From Martelella alba (GTDB lineage Bacteria > Pseudomonadota > Gammaproteobacteria > Enterobacterales > Enterobacteriaceae), in contig NZ_SZPQ01000026.1 in assembly GCF_005217455.1 (NCBI RefSeq), positions 1-64,000 of the forward strand: DNA of 64,000 nucleotides, in the 5' to 3' direction. This document shows positions 55,619-64,000 of the stretch, one piece after another. The notes beneath the pieces were generated by a model, which saw only the letters and a list, made by a program, of their open reading frames with translations, was not told the origin of the DNA and did no database searches. Made by a program: the position numbers and the translations under genes. Within the stretch, counting starts at the first letter, position 1. Each line of letters starts with the position of its first letter.

Positions 55619-58600
55619 ATGATCATGCCGGTCTTTCCCCAATCGCGCATAACGGGCGACCCCCATAACCCGATGGGATGCCGTGCCATGGCGTTCGGGC
55701 GACGCCTTTGTTTGGCCAAAAGGCATCAGCTTCGCCATATTCGCGCTCAGGGGCGGGCGCTTCACGCTTTAGCGCAGGACCTGCAGTCTGAACGTAACCT
55801 GGCGGCGTCCGCGGCCGCGCCCTTAAAACCGCCCCGCAACGTTTGGCAGCGTTTCCTCTATTACCTGACGGCCTGGCATTCCCTCGGCGTCGACGCGGCG
55901 TCGAGGGCGGCGCCTTCACGCCGGCCACTTCCCCTCGGGGAATATCGGCCTGTTATAGATTCGTTTCTTTCCCCTTATTCGCTGGAGCATGTCTGGTCAT
56001 CGCACCGGGCGCGGGGGGGTAAACGTACTCCGCGAGATGCCGCGTTATCGCCCCCGGACATGAATGAAGATTGGAAAACCAATATTGTCTGGTTGCTCAA
56101 TCACCAAGGGGGAGCCAATATCAGCGCCACGCAATGGGATGATACGCAGTTGGCTGAGGGCATCTTGCTGGCATTGGAGGCTAAGCCCGCATTGGCAACG
56201 GACATCGCGCGCTTATCGCTGGGCGGCAGCCGGCTATATGGCGAACGTAAAGGCGAGCCCCTCACAGCCGCCCAGCAGAAAGGACTGATCGGCCGGTTGC
56301 TTTGCCAGCTGTTATTTCAGGCGCAAAGCATCGAACTGCGGATCGCGGAACTGTTTGCCGCCAAGCGCCATATTACCCAACGGGAATTAGCGCGATGGGT
56401 GGACACGTGGCCTAATGAGCATGTCAATGGCAAAATCAAGAACATGTGGCGCAAACATTATGAAAAATGGGAAATTCCGGTTCTGTATCTTAGCAACCGG
56501 GGAGGGCCTTGCCGGCCGATAAAAAACGCATCCGCGCCAATTGAAAATATCGATGTGGACAAGCTCTGGGTAGGCAGTTTGACATGGACGTTGCTGCAAT
56601 TCGGTGCGCGCTATATCGCCCTGGAGCAGCCGGAAAAACTGGGCGCCGTTGCGCTGAATGACGTCATGGCATACGGCTTGAATTTGGTTCAACTGTTTAT
56701 CCAGGGTAAAATTCTTGCCGGTATTGAATCTTTGTTCTATCTGGGTTTGATTATTTATTATCTGCGCGCTAAACCTGTGTTTACTTTAGCGGAGATTAAC
56801 GACCCGCAGTTATTAAAAAACATGATTGCCGAGTTTAACACAGAGCTCAAGATACGCTATTCAACTGCCCATACGCTGTATGATTGTTTTGTGGAATATG
56901 AAGAAGATTTCCATAACTCGCGCTGGTACTCGCGGGAAGACACCGCTAAAGCGCTATTGCAGCGTTTCTGCGGCAATATCTCCGCTCCCCTGGCGGGGGA
57001 AAACGCTATTTCAAGGGGATATCCGTACAGCTTCACTCATGACCCAGTACAAAGTTTCCTTCATTCACCACAAGGCAAGCATTGCGGCGCCAACAAGATG
57101 GCGCTGCCTGATCTTGACTTGACCTATCGCCAGAATGTGGAAACTTTCGCCAATACCATAAGAAAGCTGGATGTGGCGCTGTTGCAGGTGGCCTTTACCG
57201 CCAGTGATTTCGACGATGATAACCTGCAATCTAAGGATATCGCGCTACTCCACGCCGCCAGGATCGAAATTGTCCGCTTACGTCTCGTACAAATTCGCCA
57301 GCCGAAGGAAATGTTTTTTTCAAATGCCCCCGTTTATTATATGGGCAAAGCGGACACTGTTTTTCTCCGGGTGAACGATCATTCCTCCGAGCATATCTAC
57401 GTGTTGCGCACCAGCAAAGAAGGTTATCTTGTAAAAAGGGTTGATATCCATGATCGCAATCTGACGACCTTAGCGCCATTTATGGAATCCTGGCCGACAA
57501 TCGATGTCGCGACGCTTCATCAACTGGTCATTGAAAGCCCTTCTGAATTGGCGATCACCAAACACCATGATGACGCTTTGGCGTCTTTTTTGCAAAACTT
57601 CGCCGAACTTCATCACCGCTATTATGTCCAGAAAATTTATGCGCGCGGCTATGCCGGCCCCGACACATCGCCATGGCAAATACCGCATACCATTGCGGAT
57701 TATGTCATTCCGTTTTTTGGTTGCATCAATGCTCTCCTGGAAAACGATAAAACCGCTTTGTTTGTCTCTTGTCTATCCGACGCGGCATTTGTCGGCATAC
57801 CTATCGGCTTTGCCGGCGTCAAAGCCGGCCTGACGTTATTTCGCCAGGGAACAATCAATTTGGCTAAAGCCGTGGTCAATGTGTCATGGAAGGCGTCGGA
57901 AGATAAAATTTTCAAAAAACCCTTTCCCTCCTCATCACAAATAGCCGGTGGAATTTACACCTCCCGTGATCAGGCGGTGCAACTGTTAAATGTGGTGGGT
58001 AAAGAATTTCTGATGGCCTGCGATCCCGGTTTCGTCCCCTTGCATGCGATGGGCGTTGTTGGCAATGGGGTTTACCGGGCCATGGTGGGGCGGGCATTGC
58101 TCGCTTCGGGTTCTTTGATCCCAAGTTTAAAAAAGATTGCCGAAGAGATCCCCAAATTCATGCTCGATATGGATCTGCTTAATTTTACCGTGTCCTATGG
58201 GTATGCGCGAACGGAGATGAATCCTTTGACTGTGAATATCAAAGGGATCACTTTTCCCATTTTTACCTTGAACAACCAAAGCCTTGTCGCGGTTGAAACC
58301 GGCGAGACGACATTTGATGGCATCCCGGTTTATGCGCAAGTCGACATGCTCAGCTTAACGGGTTTGTATAATAAATTTCTTTGCGTCTATCACAACGATG
58401 GACTTTGCGTTTTCACGGCTTTTCGTCGGCCGCGCTTTCGCGCTGTGTTGGGCTCTACCGTTTATGAAAGCCAGACAGGGGACAGTGTATGGCATTTTAC
58501 CACCCGCACGCCCATTTACATGATGACCATTTATCCATTTAACCAATTGATCTATAGAGATAAATTCTGGATAGTGCTCGATATCAATGGTCAGCGCTGG

Positions 58601-60841
58601 GGGTTTGACCATCGCACCAGTACATTGAAAATTATCAATAATGCCGATGAATGGCGAGAGGCGCACCATTGGCAGCGTGAATTGATTTCCGTGATTGAAT
58701 CCAGTATTGAGCCACATTCTTTTCGGTTGCGTTTAACGGCTTTTCGCCGGCGAAAAAAACGTTCGGACACGGCCAACCATTACCTGCACTGGAAGCGTCT
58801 GATAACCAGTTATATCCTCCCCGCGCCTGAGGGAGAGCAGCATCCGGTGGCGTTATATGATAATTTTAGCTTACGGGTACGTGTCGGCGATGATTACTAC
58901 CGCCTGAGCCCTCAGTCCCATTCTTCCCGATTTTTATTAATCCATCCTGATCAAGCGCATTTCCCCGCCTATCGGCTCGCCTATACGGTGGGAAATGATG
59001 GTTTTGTTCTGGTGGCGCCGGTGGAATCATTGAATGCCCATCGCCTAGGGGAATTGTTGCGGCATAAACTGGCTTTCGAAGCGGGGTCCGTCGAACATGA
59101 CTTTCCACACGTCTTGCTTCCGCCGCTTTTTTGCGGCGCATTCCGTTACGGCGACCGATTATACCTGAAAAGCGGCGATCGTTACGTTACGCTGGTGCCC
59201 GTTGATGACATCTATTACACATTGATTATTGGCGATGAACAGCAAACGGAATGGATGGTGCGCTATGAACTCTTTACCGGCGGTTTTGAGCTTGTGGGCC
59301 TGGAGGACTCGTTCCAAATTTCGCGTCCTCCGGCTGGAACCTCTTGGTTTGAGCGTCTCGCCCAGCGTATTTTTTCTTATCGGGATTTTCCCACCTTAAA
59401 AGCGTTATGCCGATACGCGGATAAAAGCGCGAAACAGTACATCCAGGAACCCGCGATGGTTTCCCGTCTGCGACAAGCGGCATTATTGCTACGGCTGGAT
59501 GAGGACCGGCGCAAAGAAGCGCTGTTGGCCTCCAGCGTTCATCTGCGCACGTTTTCCCTGGACAGTGCCGGCGGTTATCTTTGGTCATCGGGATTCCCTG
59601 TCTTGGCCTTATGGGCGAGGGCCGAATATACGATAGCGGCCTGTCTCGCCCGCCAGGCCGGCCAACGGCATTGGACGTGCCGTGAGGTCGCGCGGCTACA
59701 TAATTGCCAGTGGCGCATTCCTTCGCCGATGATTATTACCCTGGGATACCGGCAGACATTATTCATATTGAATAGCACTCATCATACCTTGTCTGAGGAA
59801 TTTGATAACGATTATCAAATCAGGATAACCTCAACCGAGCTTCGGGCTATTCCCGTCCGGCAAGAGAAAGCGTGGCGGCGCTGGTTGCCGCATCAACTGC
59901 ATTCCCAGCCCACCACGGTGTCAAAAGTGGATCTCTCGGGACATTCTCACCCTATCATCTGGATAGATAACGCGCTAATTCTCTGGGCGCAAACCCCGGA
60001 CGGGCATAAAACACGGTTGAATCCCTCTGCCGATTCGCCTTCGCGCGTGGCGGATAGAATCGTTGTGTCGCCTGATGGTAGAATTATCGTGCTTATTTAT
60101 AGGCCGGCGCCTTCACAACAGCGGGCATTGTTTTACCGCTTGCCGTCAATGGGGCTGAGCGTGGGTCAAGGGAATATTTCCGCCTATGACGACCAGTTAA
60201 TTTCTTACGATAGACATTTTGAAAATGCCTGGTGGGTCACCAACGCCGGCCAACTATTGGCCCCGCCAAAGGACAATTGGCCGGACGGCGCGCGCACCGC
60301 GTCCGCCGGCCTGCATCGGGCCGATTATCAGCCGAATTTCGTCAGTCTGGATCAACGCTATCTAGGCTATACGAAACGCGGCCAGGGGATGTGGGATGCG
60401 GAGATCCTGTTATTTGACCTGGGCAGCGGCGCGACAAAGCGGTTAATACGCAGCCTGCCCCCGCAAACCCTTGGTCATGGCATGGGCTATTTGACCAGCG
60501 TGGCTTTCTCCGCGCTGAATATCATGGCCGCTACGGGATTTTCGGACGGCTATATCGAAATCTTCCGGATCGACAGTTCCATTGCCGGACCCGTCGCCGC
60601 TTCCCTGGGTTATCTCCACTTACCCATTAGCTCAATGCATTTTGAGGATTTCACCAACCCCAAGCCGATGCAAATGGCCATCAAATTCGATAACGCCTTC
60701 AACCGCCTTATCGTATTTCACGATCAAGGGGTTTTCAGTAACCATAAGCCGGGCAATGGCAGCTATGCCGTTTCCGAAATGGTATTCGACCTGCCCGACC
60801 CTCCTATATGGGATGAAATTCCCGGCGAAAATGACGACTGA
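55619..60841 (+). CDS. Giant uncharacterised protein, toxin/effector-like
   Basis: About 1740 residues, no family firmly recognised. The N-terminal 130 residues are basic, with no signal peptide. A helical region to about 700 includes hydrophobic segments (ALNDVMAYGLNLVQLFIQGKILAGIESLFYLGLIIYYLRA, about 355-395; IADYVIPFFGCINALLENDKTALFVSCLSDAAFVGIPIGFAGVKAG, about 695-740). This second segment recalls the membrane region in large dermonecrotic-toxin-like proteins. From about 880 on, beta-rich repeats, then a WD40/propeller-like end (IVVSPDGRIIVLIYRP, VSLDQRYLGYT, YLTSVAFSALNIMAATGFSDGYIEIFRI). The ATG at 55619 (GGGAG eight bases before) is chosen over a TTG at 55565 inside the ERIC fragment; ATG 55625 is also possible. 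Alone, no chaperone or secretion gene adjacent. Confidence 0.8.
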   Translation: MIMPVFPQSRITGDPHNPMGCRAMAFGRRLCLAKRHQLRHIRAQGRALHALAQDLQSERNLAASAAAPLKPPRNVWQRFLYYLTAWHSLGVDAASRAAPSRRPLPLGEYRPVIDSFLSPYSLEHVWSSHRARGGKRTPRDAALSPPDMNEDWKTNIVWLLNHQGGANISATQWDDTQLAEGILLALEAKPALATDIARLSLGGSRLYGERKGEPLTAAQQKGLIGRLLCQLLFQAQSIELRIAELFAAKRHITQRELARWVDTWPNEHVNGKIKNMWRKHYEKWEIPVLYLSNRGGPCRPIKNASAPIENIDVDKLWVGSLTWTLLQFGARYIALEQPEKLGAVALNDVMAYGLNLVQLFIQGKILAGIESLFYLGLIIYYLRAKPVFTLAEINDPQLLKNMIAEFNTELKIRYSTAHTLYDCFVEYEEDFHNSRWYSREDTAKALLQRFCGNISAPLAGENAISRGYPYSFTHDPVQSFLHSPQGKHCGANKMALPDLDLTYRQNVETFANTIRKLDVALLQVAFTASDFDDDNLQSKDIALLHAARIEIVRLRLVQIRQPKEMFFSNAPVYYMGKADTVFLRVNDHSSEHIYVLRTSKEGYLVKRVDIHDRNLTTLAPFMESWPTIDVATLHQLVIESPSELAITKHHDDALASFLQNFAELHHRYYVQKIYARGYAGPDTSPWQIPHTIADYVIPFFGCINALLENDKTALFVSCLSDAAFVGIPIGFAGVKAGLTLFRQGTINLAKAVVNVSWKASEDKIFKKPFPSSSQIAGGIYTSRDQAVQLLNVVGKEFLMACDPGFVPLHAMGVVGNGVYRAMVGRALLASGSLIPSLKKIAEEIPKFMLDMDLLNFTVSYGYARTEMNPLTVNIKGITFPIFTLNNQSLVAVETGETTFDGIPVYAQVDMLSLTGLYNKFLCVYHNDGLCVFTAFRRPRFRAVLGSTVYESQTGDSVWHFTTRTPIYMMTIYPFNQLIYRDKFWIVLDINGQRWGFDHRTSTLKIINNADEWREAHHWQRELISVIESSIEPHSFRLRLTAFRRRKKRSDTANHYLHWKRLITSYILPAPEGEQHPVALYDNFSLRVRVGDDYYRLSPQSHSSRFLLIHPDQAHFPAYRLAYTVGNDGFVLVAPVESLNAHRLGELLRHKLAFEAGSVEHDFPHVLLPPLFCGAFRYGDRLYLKSGDRYVTLVPVDDIYYTLIIGDEQQTEWMVRYELFTGGFELVGLEDSFQISRPPAGTSWFERLAQRIFSYRDFPTLKALCRYADKSAKQYIQEPAMVSRLRQAALLLRLDEDRRKEALLASSVHLRTFSLDSAGGYLWSSGFPVLALWARAEYTIAACLARQAGQRHWTCREVARLHNCQWRIPSPMIITLGYRQTLFILNSTHHTLSEEFDNDYQIRITSTELRAIPVRQEKAWRRWLPHQLHSQPTTVSKVDLSGHSHPIIWIDNALILWAQTPDGHKTRLNPSADSPSRVADRIVVSPDGRIIVLIYRPAPSQQRALFYRLPSMGLSVGQGNISAYDDQLISYDRHFENAWWVTNAGQLLAPPKDNWPDGARTASAGLHRADYQPNFVSLDQRYLGYTKRGQGMWDAEILLFDLGSGATKRLIRSLPPQTLGHGMGYLTSVAFSALNIMAATGFSDGYIEIFRIDSSIAGPVAASLGYLHLPISSMHFEDFTNPKPMQMAIKFDNAFNRLIVFHDQGVFSNHKPGNGSYAVSEMVFDLPDPPIWDEIPGENDD

Positions 60842-60844
60842 TGC

Positions 60845-60888
60845 CCGGCATTGATGCCGGATAAGACGGTTTTCCGGATTAAACCGTC
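60845..60888. terminator. Double stem-loop between convergent genes
   Basis: CCGGCA-TTGA-TGCCGG followed by GACGGTTT-N8-AAACCGTC (perfect 8-bp stem), directly after the giant gene and before the opposite isomerase gene. Probably a bidirectional terminator; no long U-tract. Confidence 0.5.
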
Positions 60889-60915
60889 GCTGCGCGGCGC
60901 CTCTGCCGTCGGCAA

Positions 60916-61800
60916 TCAGCCGGCATCCCTTAGCAGCGCTATTGCCGCGCGCATATCATCAAACACATGCGCGTCCGGCTGTTCAAAGGGATAAAGAATT
61001 TCCAGAAAATACGTCTCACTTGTTAGCCGATGGTCGCGCCAAAAGGTCTGAAGGCGTTGCGGCGTGACTATGCCGGGCTGGGTAAAGCTCCAATGCCTGT
61101 CCAGCACACCGTCGGTTTGTTGAATATGATAGGCGGCAATATAATCGCCGCAAAGGCGCGACCAATGTTCCATATTGGCATTTTGCCCAAAGATCGGCGT
61201 AAACAGCGCATGTCCCCAGTCCACCAGTAGTCGTATCGGGATATCGGTGGCGCCATCAAGATCCCGCATCAGGCGCAGCGCGTCTTCAGCCGATGACGGA
61301 AACTCGGTGGTGAGCGGGACGGGCTCGATTAACAGCATGGTCAGACCGCGCTGTTTGGCGTAACCGGCCAGTTCCGTCAACGCCTGCAGCGCCTGCTGGT
61401 AGAGCGCCTCCCGGCGCGCCGTACTGAGGGCGTCCCGTGCCGAGTAAGACCCCAGCGGCATTCCGGCGGCCGTCACCCCCATGGCGGCGGTCATGTCTAT
61501 GGCGCGCTGGAAGTGCGCTTTACCCAGCTTACGCAACGTCTCGGTGGGCGCGAGAAAGTGATTATAGGTATAGGACGCCAGCCCGCCGAAGGTGCTTTCA
61601 ACGGCGATATCCGCGGCGCGAAAGGCTTCGGCGTATTCCCGTGCCACGGCATCCCGCTCCGCTTGCGGCCACCAGGGATCGACCAGGTCCCAGGTGAATT
61701 GGATACGATCGATGGCCAAATCCTGTTTTATGATCTCGGCCAACTGTTCCGCGTTTAGCCAGCGTTTAATGGCGAATGAAAGATTTAATCCCAGTTGCAT
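60916..61800 (-). CDS. Sugar phosphate isomerase/epimerase-like TIM-barrel protein
   Basis: 294-residue protein of the xylose isomerase-like TIM-barrel (AP endonuclease family 2) group. Traits: MQLGLNLSFAIKRW, IQFTWDLVDPWW, LTMLLIEPVPLTTEFPSSAEDALRLM, IRLLVDWGHALFTP, AAYHIQQTDGVLDRHWSF, and TYFLEILYPFEQPD. These Glu, Asp and His positions form the usual divalent metal site. ATG 61800 has AAGGGG upstream; a frame extension to 61869 reaches into the intergenic region. It follows the ribose-type ABC permease gene, so it likely isomerises the imported sugar or polyol. Confidence 0.85.
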   Translation of the reverse strand: MQLGLNLSFAIKRWLNAEQLAEIIKQDLAIDRIQFTWDLVDPWWPQAERDAVAREYAEAFRAADIAVESTFGGLASYTYNHFLAPTETLRKLGKAHFQRAIDMTAAMGVTAAGMPLGSYSARDALSTARREALYQQALQALTELAGYAKQRGLTMLLIEPVPLTTEFPSSAEDALRLMRDLDGATDIPIRLLVDWGHALFTPIFGQNANMEHWSRLCGDYIAAYHIQQTDGVLDRHWSFTQPGIVTPQRLQTFWRDHRLTSETYFLEILYPFEQPDAHVFDDMRAAIALLRDAG

Positions 61801-61884
61801 GTGCCCCTTCCCCCTGAAGCAATAATCAAGAACGCATCCCGTTGCCCGGCGCGCCGGCAAGGTAGCCACGGCGCCGCGGCGCCA

Positions 61885-62847
61885 TTATTCTTCCTTGCGG
61901 ATATAGCGTCGCGAAATGGCGTCAAACGAAATGGCGACCACCACCAACACGCCGCTGACGATGCCTTGCCAATAAGGCGATACGCCGAACAAGACGATGA
62001 TGTTTTCGATAATGCCGATGATGCTGGCGCCGACGATGGCGCCCACCGGATTCCCCACGCCGCCGGTGGTGGCCACGCCGCCGATAACCGAGGCGGCGAT
62101 GGGCGGCAGCACCCAGCTTTCGCCGATGGAGGGCTGGGCGGTGCCAAGCCGGGCGACCATCAGAATACCCGCCAGCGCCGCCAGAAAACCGGCAAAGGTA
62201 AATACCAGGATACGTACCCGGTCAACCTTGATGCCCAGCATCCGTGCCGCTGCGCCGTTGTTGCCGATGGCGTACATATAACGCCCAAAAGGCGTTTTTA
62301 AGGTAATAAAGGTGGCGATGGCCAAAATCGCCGCCATGATAATAAACGGCAGGGGCAGGCCCAGCACATCGCCGCGGCCGAGATACTGAATGCTCGCCGG
62401 TATGCCGGTGATGGCCACGCCTTTGGTCAGTACCAGATTGGCGCCGCCAAAAATGCCGGCGGTACCGATGGTCAGTACCAGTGAATGCAGTCGCAACTTG
62501 GTCACCAGTAGGCCGTTTATCAGCCCCAGCCCGGCGCCGAGCGCCAGCGCCAGCAGACACGCCAATGCCGGATGAATGCCGAGGTTGACCATAAAAATAC
62601 CAGCGGTGACGCCGCAAAGCCCGCCGATGACGCCCAGTGACAGGTCTAATTCGCCCAGGATCAGCAGCATGGATTGCCCAACGGTAATCATGCCGATAAA
62701 GGCCAATGTCCGGGCTACCACCGACATGTTGTAGGGCGTGAGAAAATAGGGCGAGATAAGCGATGACAGCGCGAAAATAATCACCAGAGCTATAAGAACG
62801 CCGGCCATGGCGTTTGAGGCCAGAAGGGAAAAACGACTACGCTGCAT
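61885..62847 (-). CDS. Ribose-type ABC transporter permease
   Basis: 320-residue inner-membrane permease (RbsC-like), about 9-10 helices. Motifs: GQSMLLILGELDLSLGVIGGLCG, LHSLVLTIGTAGIFGGANLVL, YAIGNNGAAARMLGIKVDRVRI, and LPPIAASVIGGVATTGGVGNPVGA. The ATG at 62847 lies inside the last codons of the ATPase gene, overlapping it by 11 bases, with GGAG upstream. An alternative start at 62865 lacks a site. Part of a sugar importer operon on the minus strand; the binding protein gene is not in the window. Confidence 0.93.
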   Translation of the reverse strand: MQRSRFSLLASNAMAGVLIALVIIFALSSLISPYFLTPYNMSVVARTLAFIGMITVGQSMLLILGELDLSLGVIGGLCGVTAGIFMVNLGIHPALACLLALALGAGLGLINGLLVTKLRLHSLVLTIGTAGIFGGANLVLTKGVAITGIPASIQYLGRGDVLGLPLPFIIMAAILAIATFITLKTPFGRYMYAIGNNGAAARMLGIKVDRVRILVFTFAGFLAALAGILMVARLGTAQPSIGESWVLPPIAASVIGGVATTGGVGNPVGAIVGASIIGIIENIIVLFGVSPYWQGIVSGVLVVVAISFDAISRRYIRKEE

Positions 62848-64000
62848 TATAATTCTCCGTACCAAATATGGCCCTGACCAGCGTTTCGTTATCGGTATCC
62901 GCGGTAACGAAATTCCCGGTTATCGAGCCGTTATGCATAGTGATAATGCGGTTCGCGCATTTGTACAGCTCCTCCATTTCCGAGGAAACGAGAATAATGC
63001 CGACGCCGCTTTCACATAACGATTTCATGATCTTGTATATTTCCGCCTTGGTCATAACATCAATGCCCTTGGTCGGCTCATCAAAAATCAGTACCGCGGG
63101 CCGGGTGGCCATGGCGCGGCCGATAATGATCTTTTGCTGATTGCCGCCGGAAAGATGGGCGATACGGGTTTCCATATTATGGGTTTTGATGTCATAAGCC
63201 TTTATCACCTCCAGCACGCGGGATTGCTCTTTGCGCTTTGAGATCCCGAACCAGGAGAGGGTGTGTCGCAAAATGGCAATGCCGATATTCTCCCGCACGC
63301 TTAACATAGGCAAAATGCCGTGCAATTTGCGCTCTTCGGAGAGATACAACATGCCGTTTGCGACGGAAAAAGGCGGACTGCCCAGCTTCCAGGCTTTGCC
63401 GCCCACAGTGGCGCCGCCGCCGCTGGCCGGCAGATAACCGAACAGGGTTTGCATGACTTCGCTACGTCCTGCGCCGACCAGTCCCGCAAAACCGACGATT
63501 TCTCCGCGTCGGACCTGAAAAGAGATCGCGCTAAAACGCCGTCCGCTCAGGTTATTCACCTCAATGAGGGGTTGCGCCGGGGCAGCGTGCGTCGGTGCTG
63601 GCCGGAAATGGGCATTCAGTTGCATCGCCGCGCCGGACATGGCTTTGATCAATCCCCCTGGGGTGGTGTCTGGAATGCGGCCGCTTTCGATTTTTTCGCC
63701 ATTGCGTAAAACCGTGTAGTCATCGCCGATGGCAAACACTTCATCAAGCTTGTGCGAAATAAAAACAATGGCATGCTGTCTCGCTTTGAAATCCGCGATG
63801 ACCTTAAACACCCGATCGACTTCGGTCTGGGTCAGCGAGGAGGTCGGTTCATCCAGGATCAGGACTTTCATTCGCCGGTTGGTGGACGCGCGGGCGATTT
63901 GCAGCAATTGCTGATCGGATATCGAGATGTTGCGAACCAATTCCTCCGGCCGGGCCTCGATGGAGAACTGCTCCAGGTAACGTCGCGCCGCGCGATTAAT
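62837..64000 (-). CDS. Ribose-type ABC transporter ATP-binding protein (partial, 5' end outside window)
   Basis: 388 visible codons; the frame is open to the window edge, so the N-terminal part with the first Walker A is missing. Visible: domain 1 Walker B VLILDEPTSSLT and H-loop FISHKLDE; domain 2 Walker A-like region GLVGAGRSEVMQTLFGYL, signature LSGGNQQKIIIGRAM, Walker B VLIFDEPTKGIDV. Ends GTENYNAA. RbsA/MglA/XylG type. It overlaps the permease gene. The importer seems unrelated to the one at 47.6-51.3 kb beyond family membership. Confidence 0.93.
   Translation of the reverse strand: MNRAARRYLEQFSIEARPEELVRNISISDQQLLQIARASTNRRMKVLILDEPTSSLTQTEVDRVFKVIADFKARQHAIVFISHKLDEVFAIGDDYTVLRNGEKIESGRIPDTTPGGLIKAMSGAAMQLNAHFRPAPTHAAPAQPLIEVNNLSGRRFSAISFQVRRGEIVGFAGLVGAGRSEVMQTLFGYLPASGGGATVGGKAWKLGSPPFSVANGMLYLSEERKLHGILPMLSVRENIGIAILRHTLSWFGISKRKEQSRVLEVIKAYDIKTHNMETRIAHLSGGNQQKIIIGRAMATRPAVLIFDEPTKGIDVMTKAEIYKIMKSLCESGVGIILVSSEMEELYKCANRIITMHNGSITGNFVTADTDNETLVRAIFGTENYNAA

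Noticed and set aside
55619-60841. Giant protein as a DspE/AvrE-type effector, because of size and propeller-like end
   Set aside because: No recognisable sequence similarity to remembered DspE segments, and no chaperone gene beside it.
1-64000. tRNA, rRNA, CRISPR arrays, insertion sequences, prophage genes
   Set aside because: None was recognised on either strand by eye; small RNAs could have been missed.

Overview
The window looks like one piece of an enterobacterial (Enterobacterales, Gammaproteobacteria) chromosome. The evidence is a complete arnBCADTEF lipid A modification operon in the E. coli/Salmonella order, an asrABC anaerobic sulfite reductase operon whose subunit lengths match Salmonella, an intimin/invasin-type inverse autotransporter, ERIC repeats, and chemoreceptors, one of which ends in a CheR/CheB-tethering pentapeptide. 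Coding DNA is mostly GC-rich. A few patches are AT-rich: about 2.05-5.6 kb with a LysR-type regulator, and about 37.9-39.9 kb with effector-like genes. These look acquired. The species cannot be fixed from the sequence alone. Sodalis/Pectobacteriaceae-like lineages would fit, but that is a guess.

Layout: 0-2 kb, amino-terminal two thirds of an invasin-like adhesin (minus strand, cut by the window edge). 2-5.9 kb, gene-poor AT-rich DNA with one LysR regulator. 5.9-6.8 kb, an NmrA-like oxidoreductase. 7.3-14.8 kb, the arn operon behind a textbook PmrA box, followed by a DMT transporter with a long His-rich tail. 17-20.5 kb, two chemoreceptors. 20.6-25.3 kb, a 2-hydroxyacid dehydrogenase, a GlxA/FtrA-type regulator and, divergent from it, a B12-binding radical SAM enzyme coupled to a DMT exporter. 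25.6-36.5 kb, a carbohydrate locus: an ABC importer, a LacI-family repressor, a sialidase-like Asp-box protein and an MHS-family transporter. Three copies of one 16-bp palindrome tie this locus together. A WaaL-like ligase and a frameshifted glycosyltransferase sit inside it. 36.8-39.5 kb, a PanE-like reductase and two effector-like orphans, one with leucine-rich repeats. 39.9-42.8 kb, asrABC. 42.85-44.1 kb, a decayed TonB-dependent receptor beside copC. 44.2-45.5 kb, a DUF2254 membrane protein.

45.7-55.3 kb reads as a catabolic module: a GntR/FCD regulator, a divergent alpha/beta hydrolase, a ribose-type ABC importer, RidA, an FAH-family hydrolase, a LigB-type extradiol dioxygenase and an FAD aromatic monooxygenase. 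Together these could take up, hydroxylate and ring-cleave an aromatic compound, possibly amino-substituted because of the RidA member. 55.6-60.8 kb is a single giant uncharacterised ORF (about 1740 codons). 60.9-64 kb is the distal part of a second ribose-type ABC operon with a TIM-barrel isomerase/epimerase, running out of the window.

The least explained pieces are the giant protein, the radical SAM/exporter pair, the aromatic module and the three-site LacI-type regulon. No tRNA, rRNA, CRISPR array, insertion sequence or phage gene was recognised.
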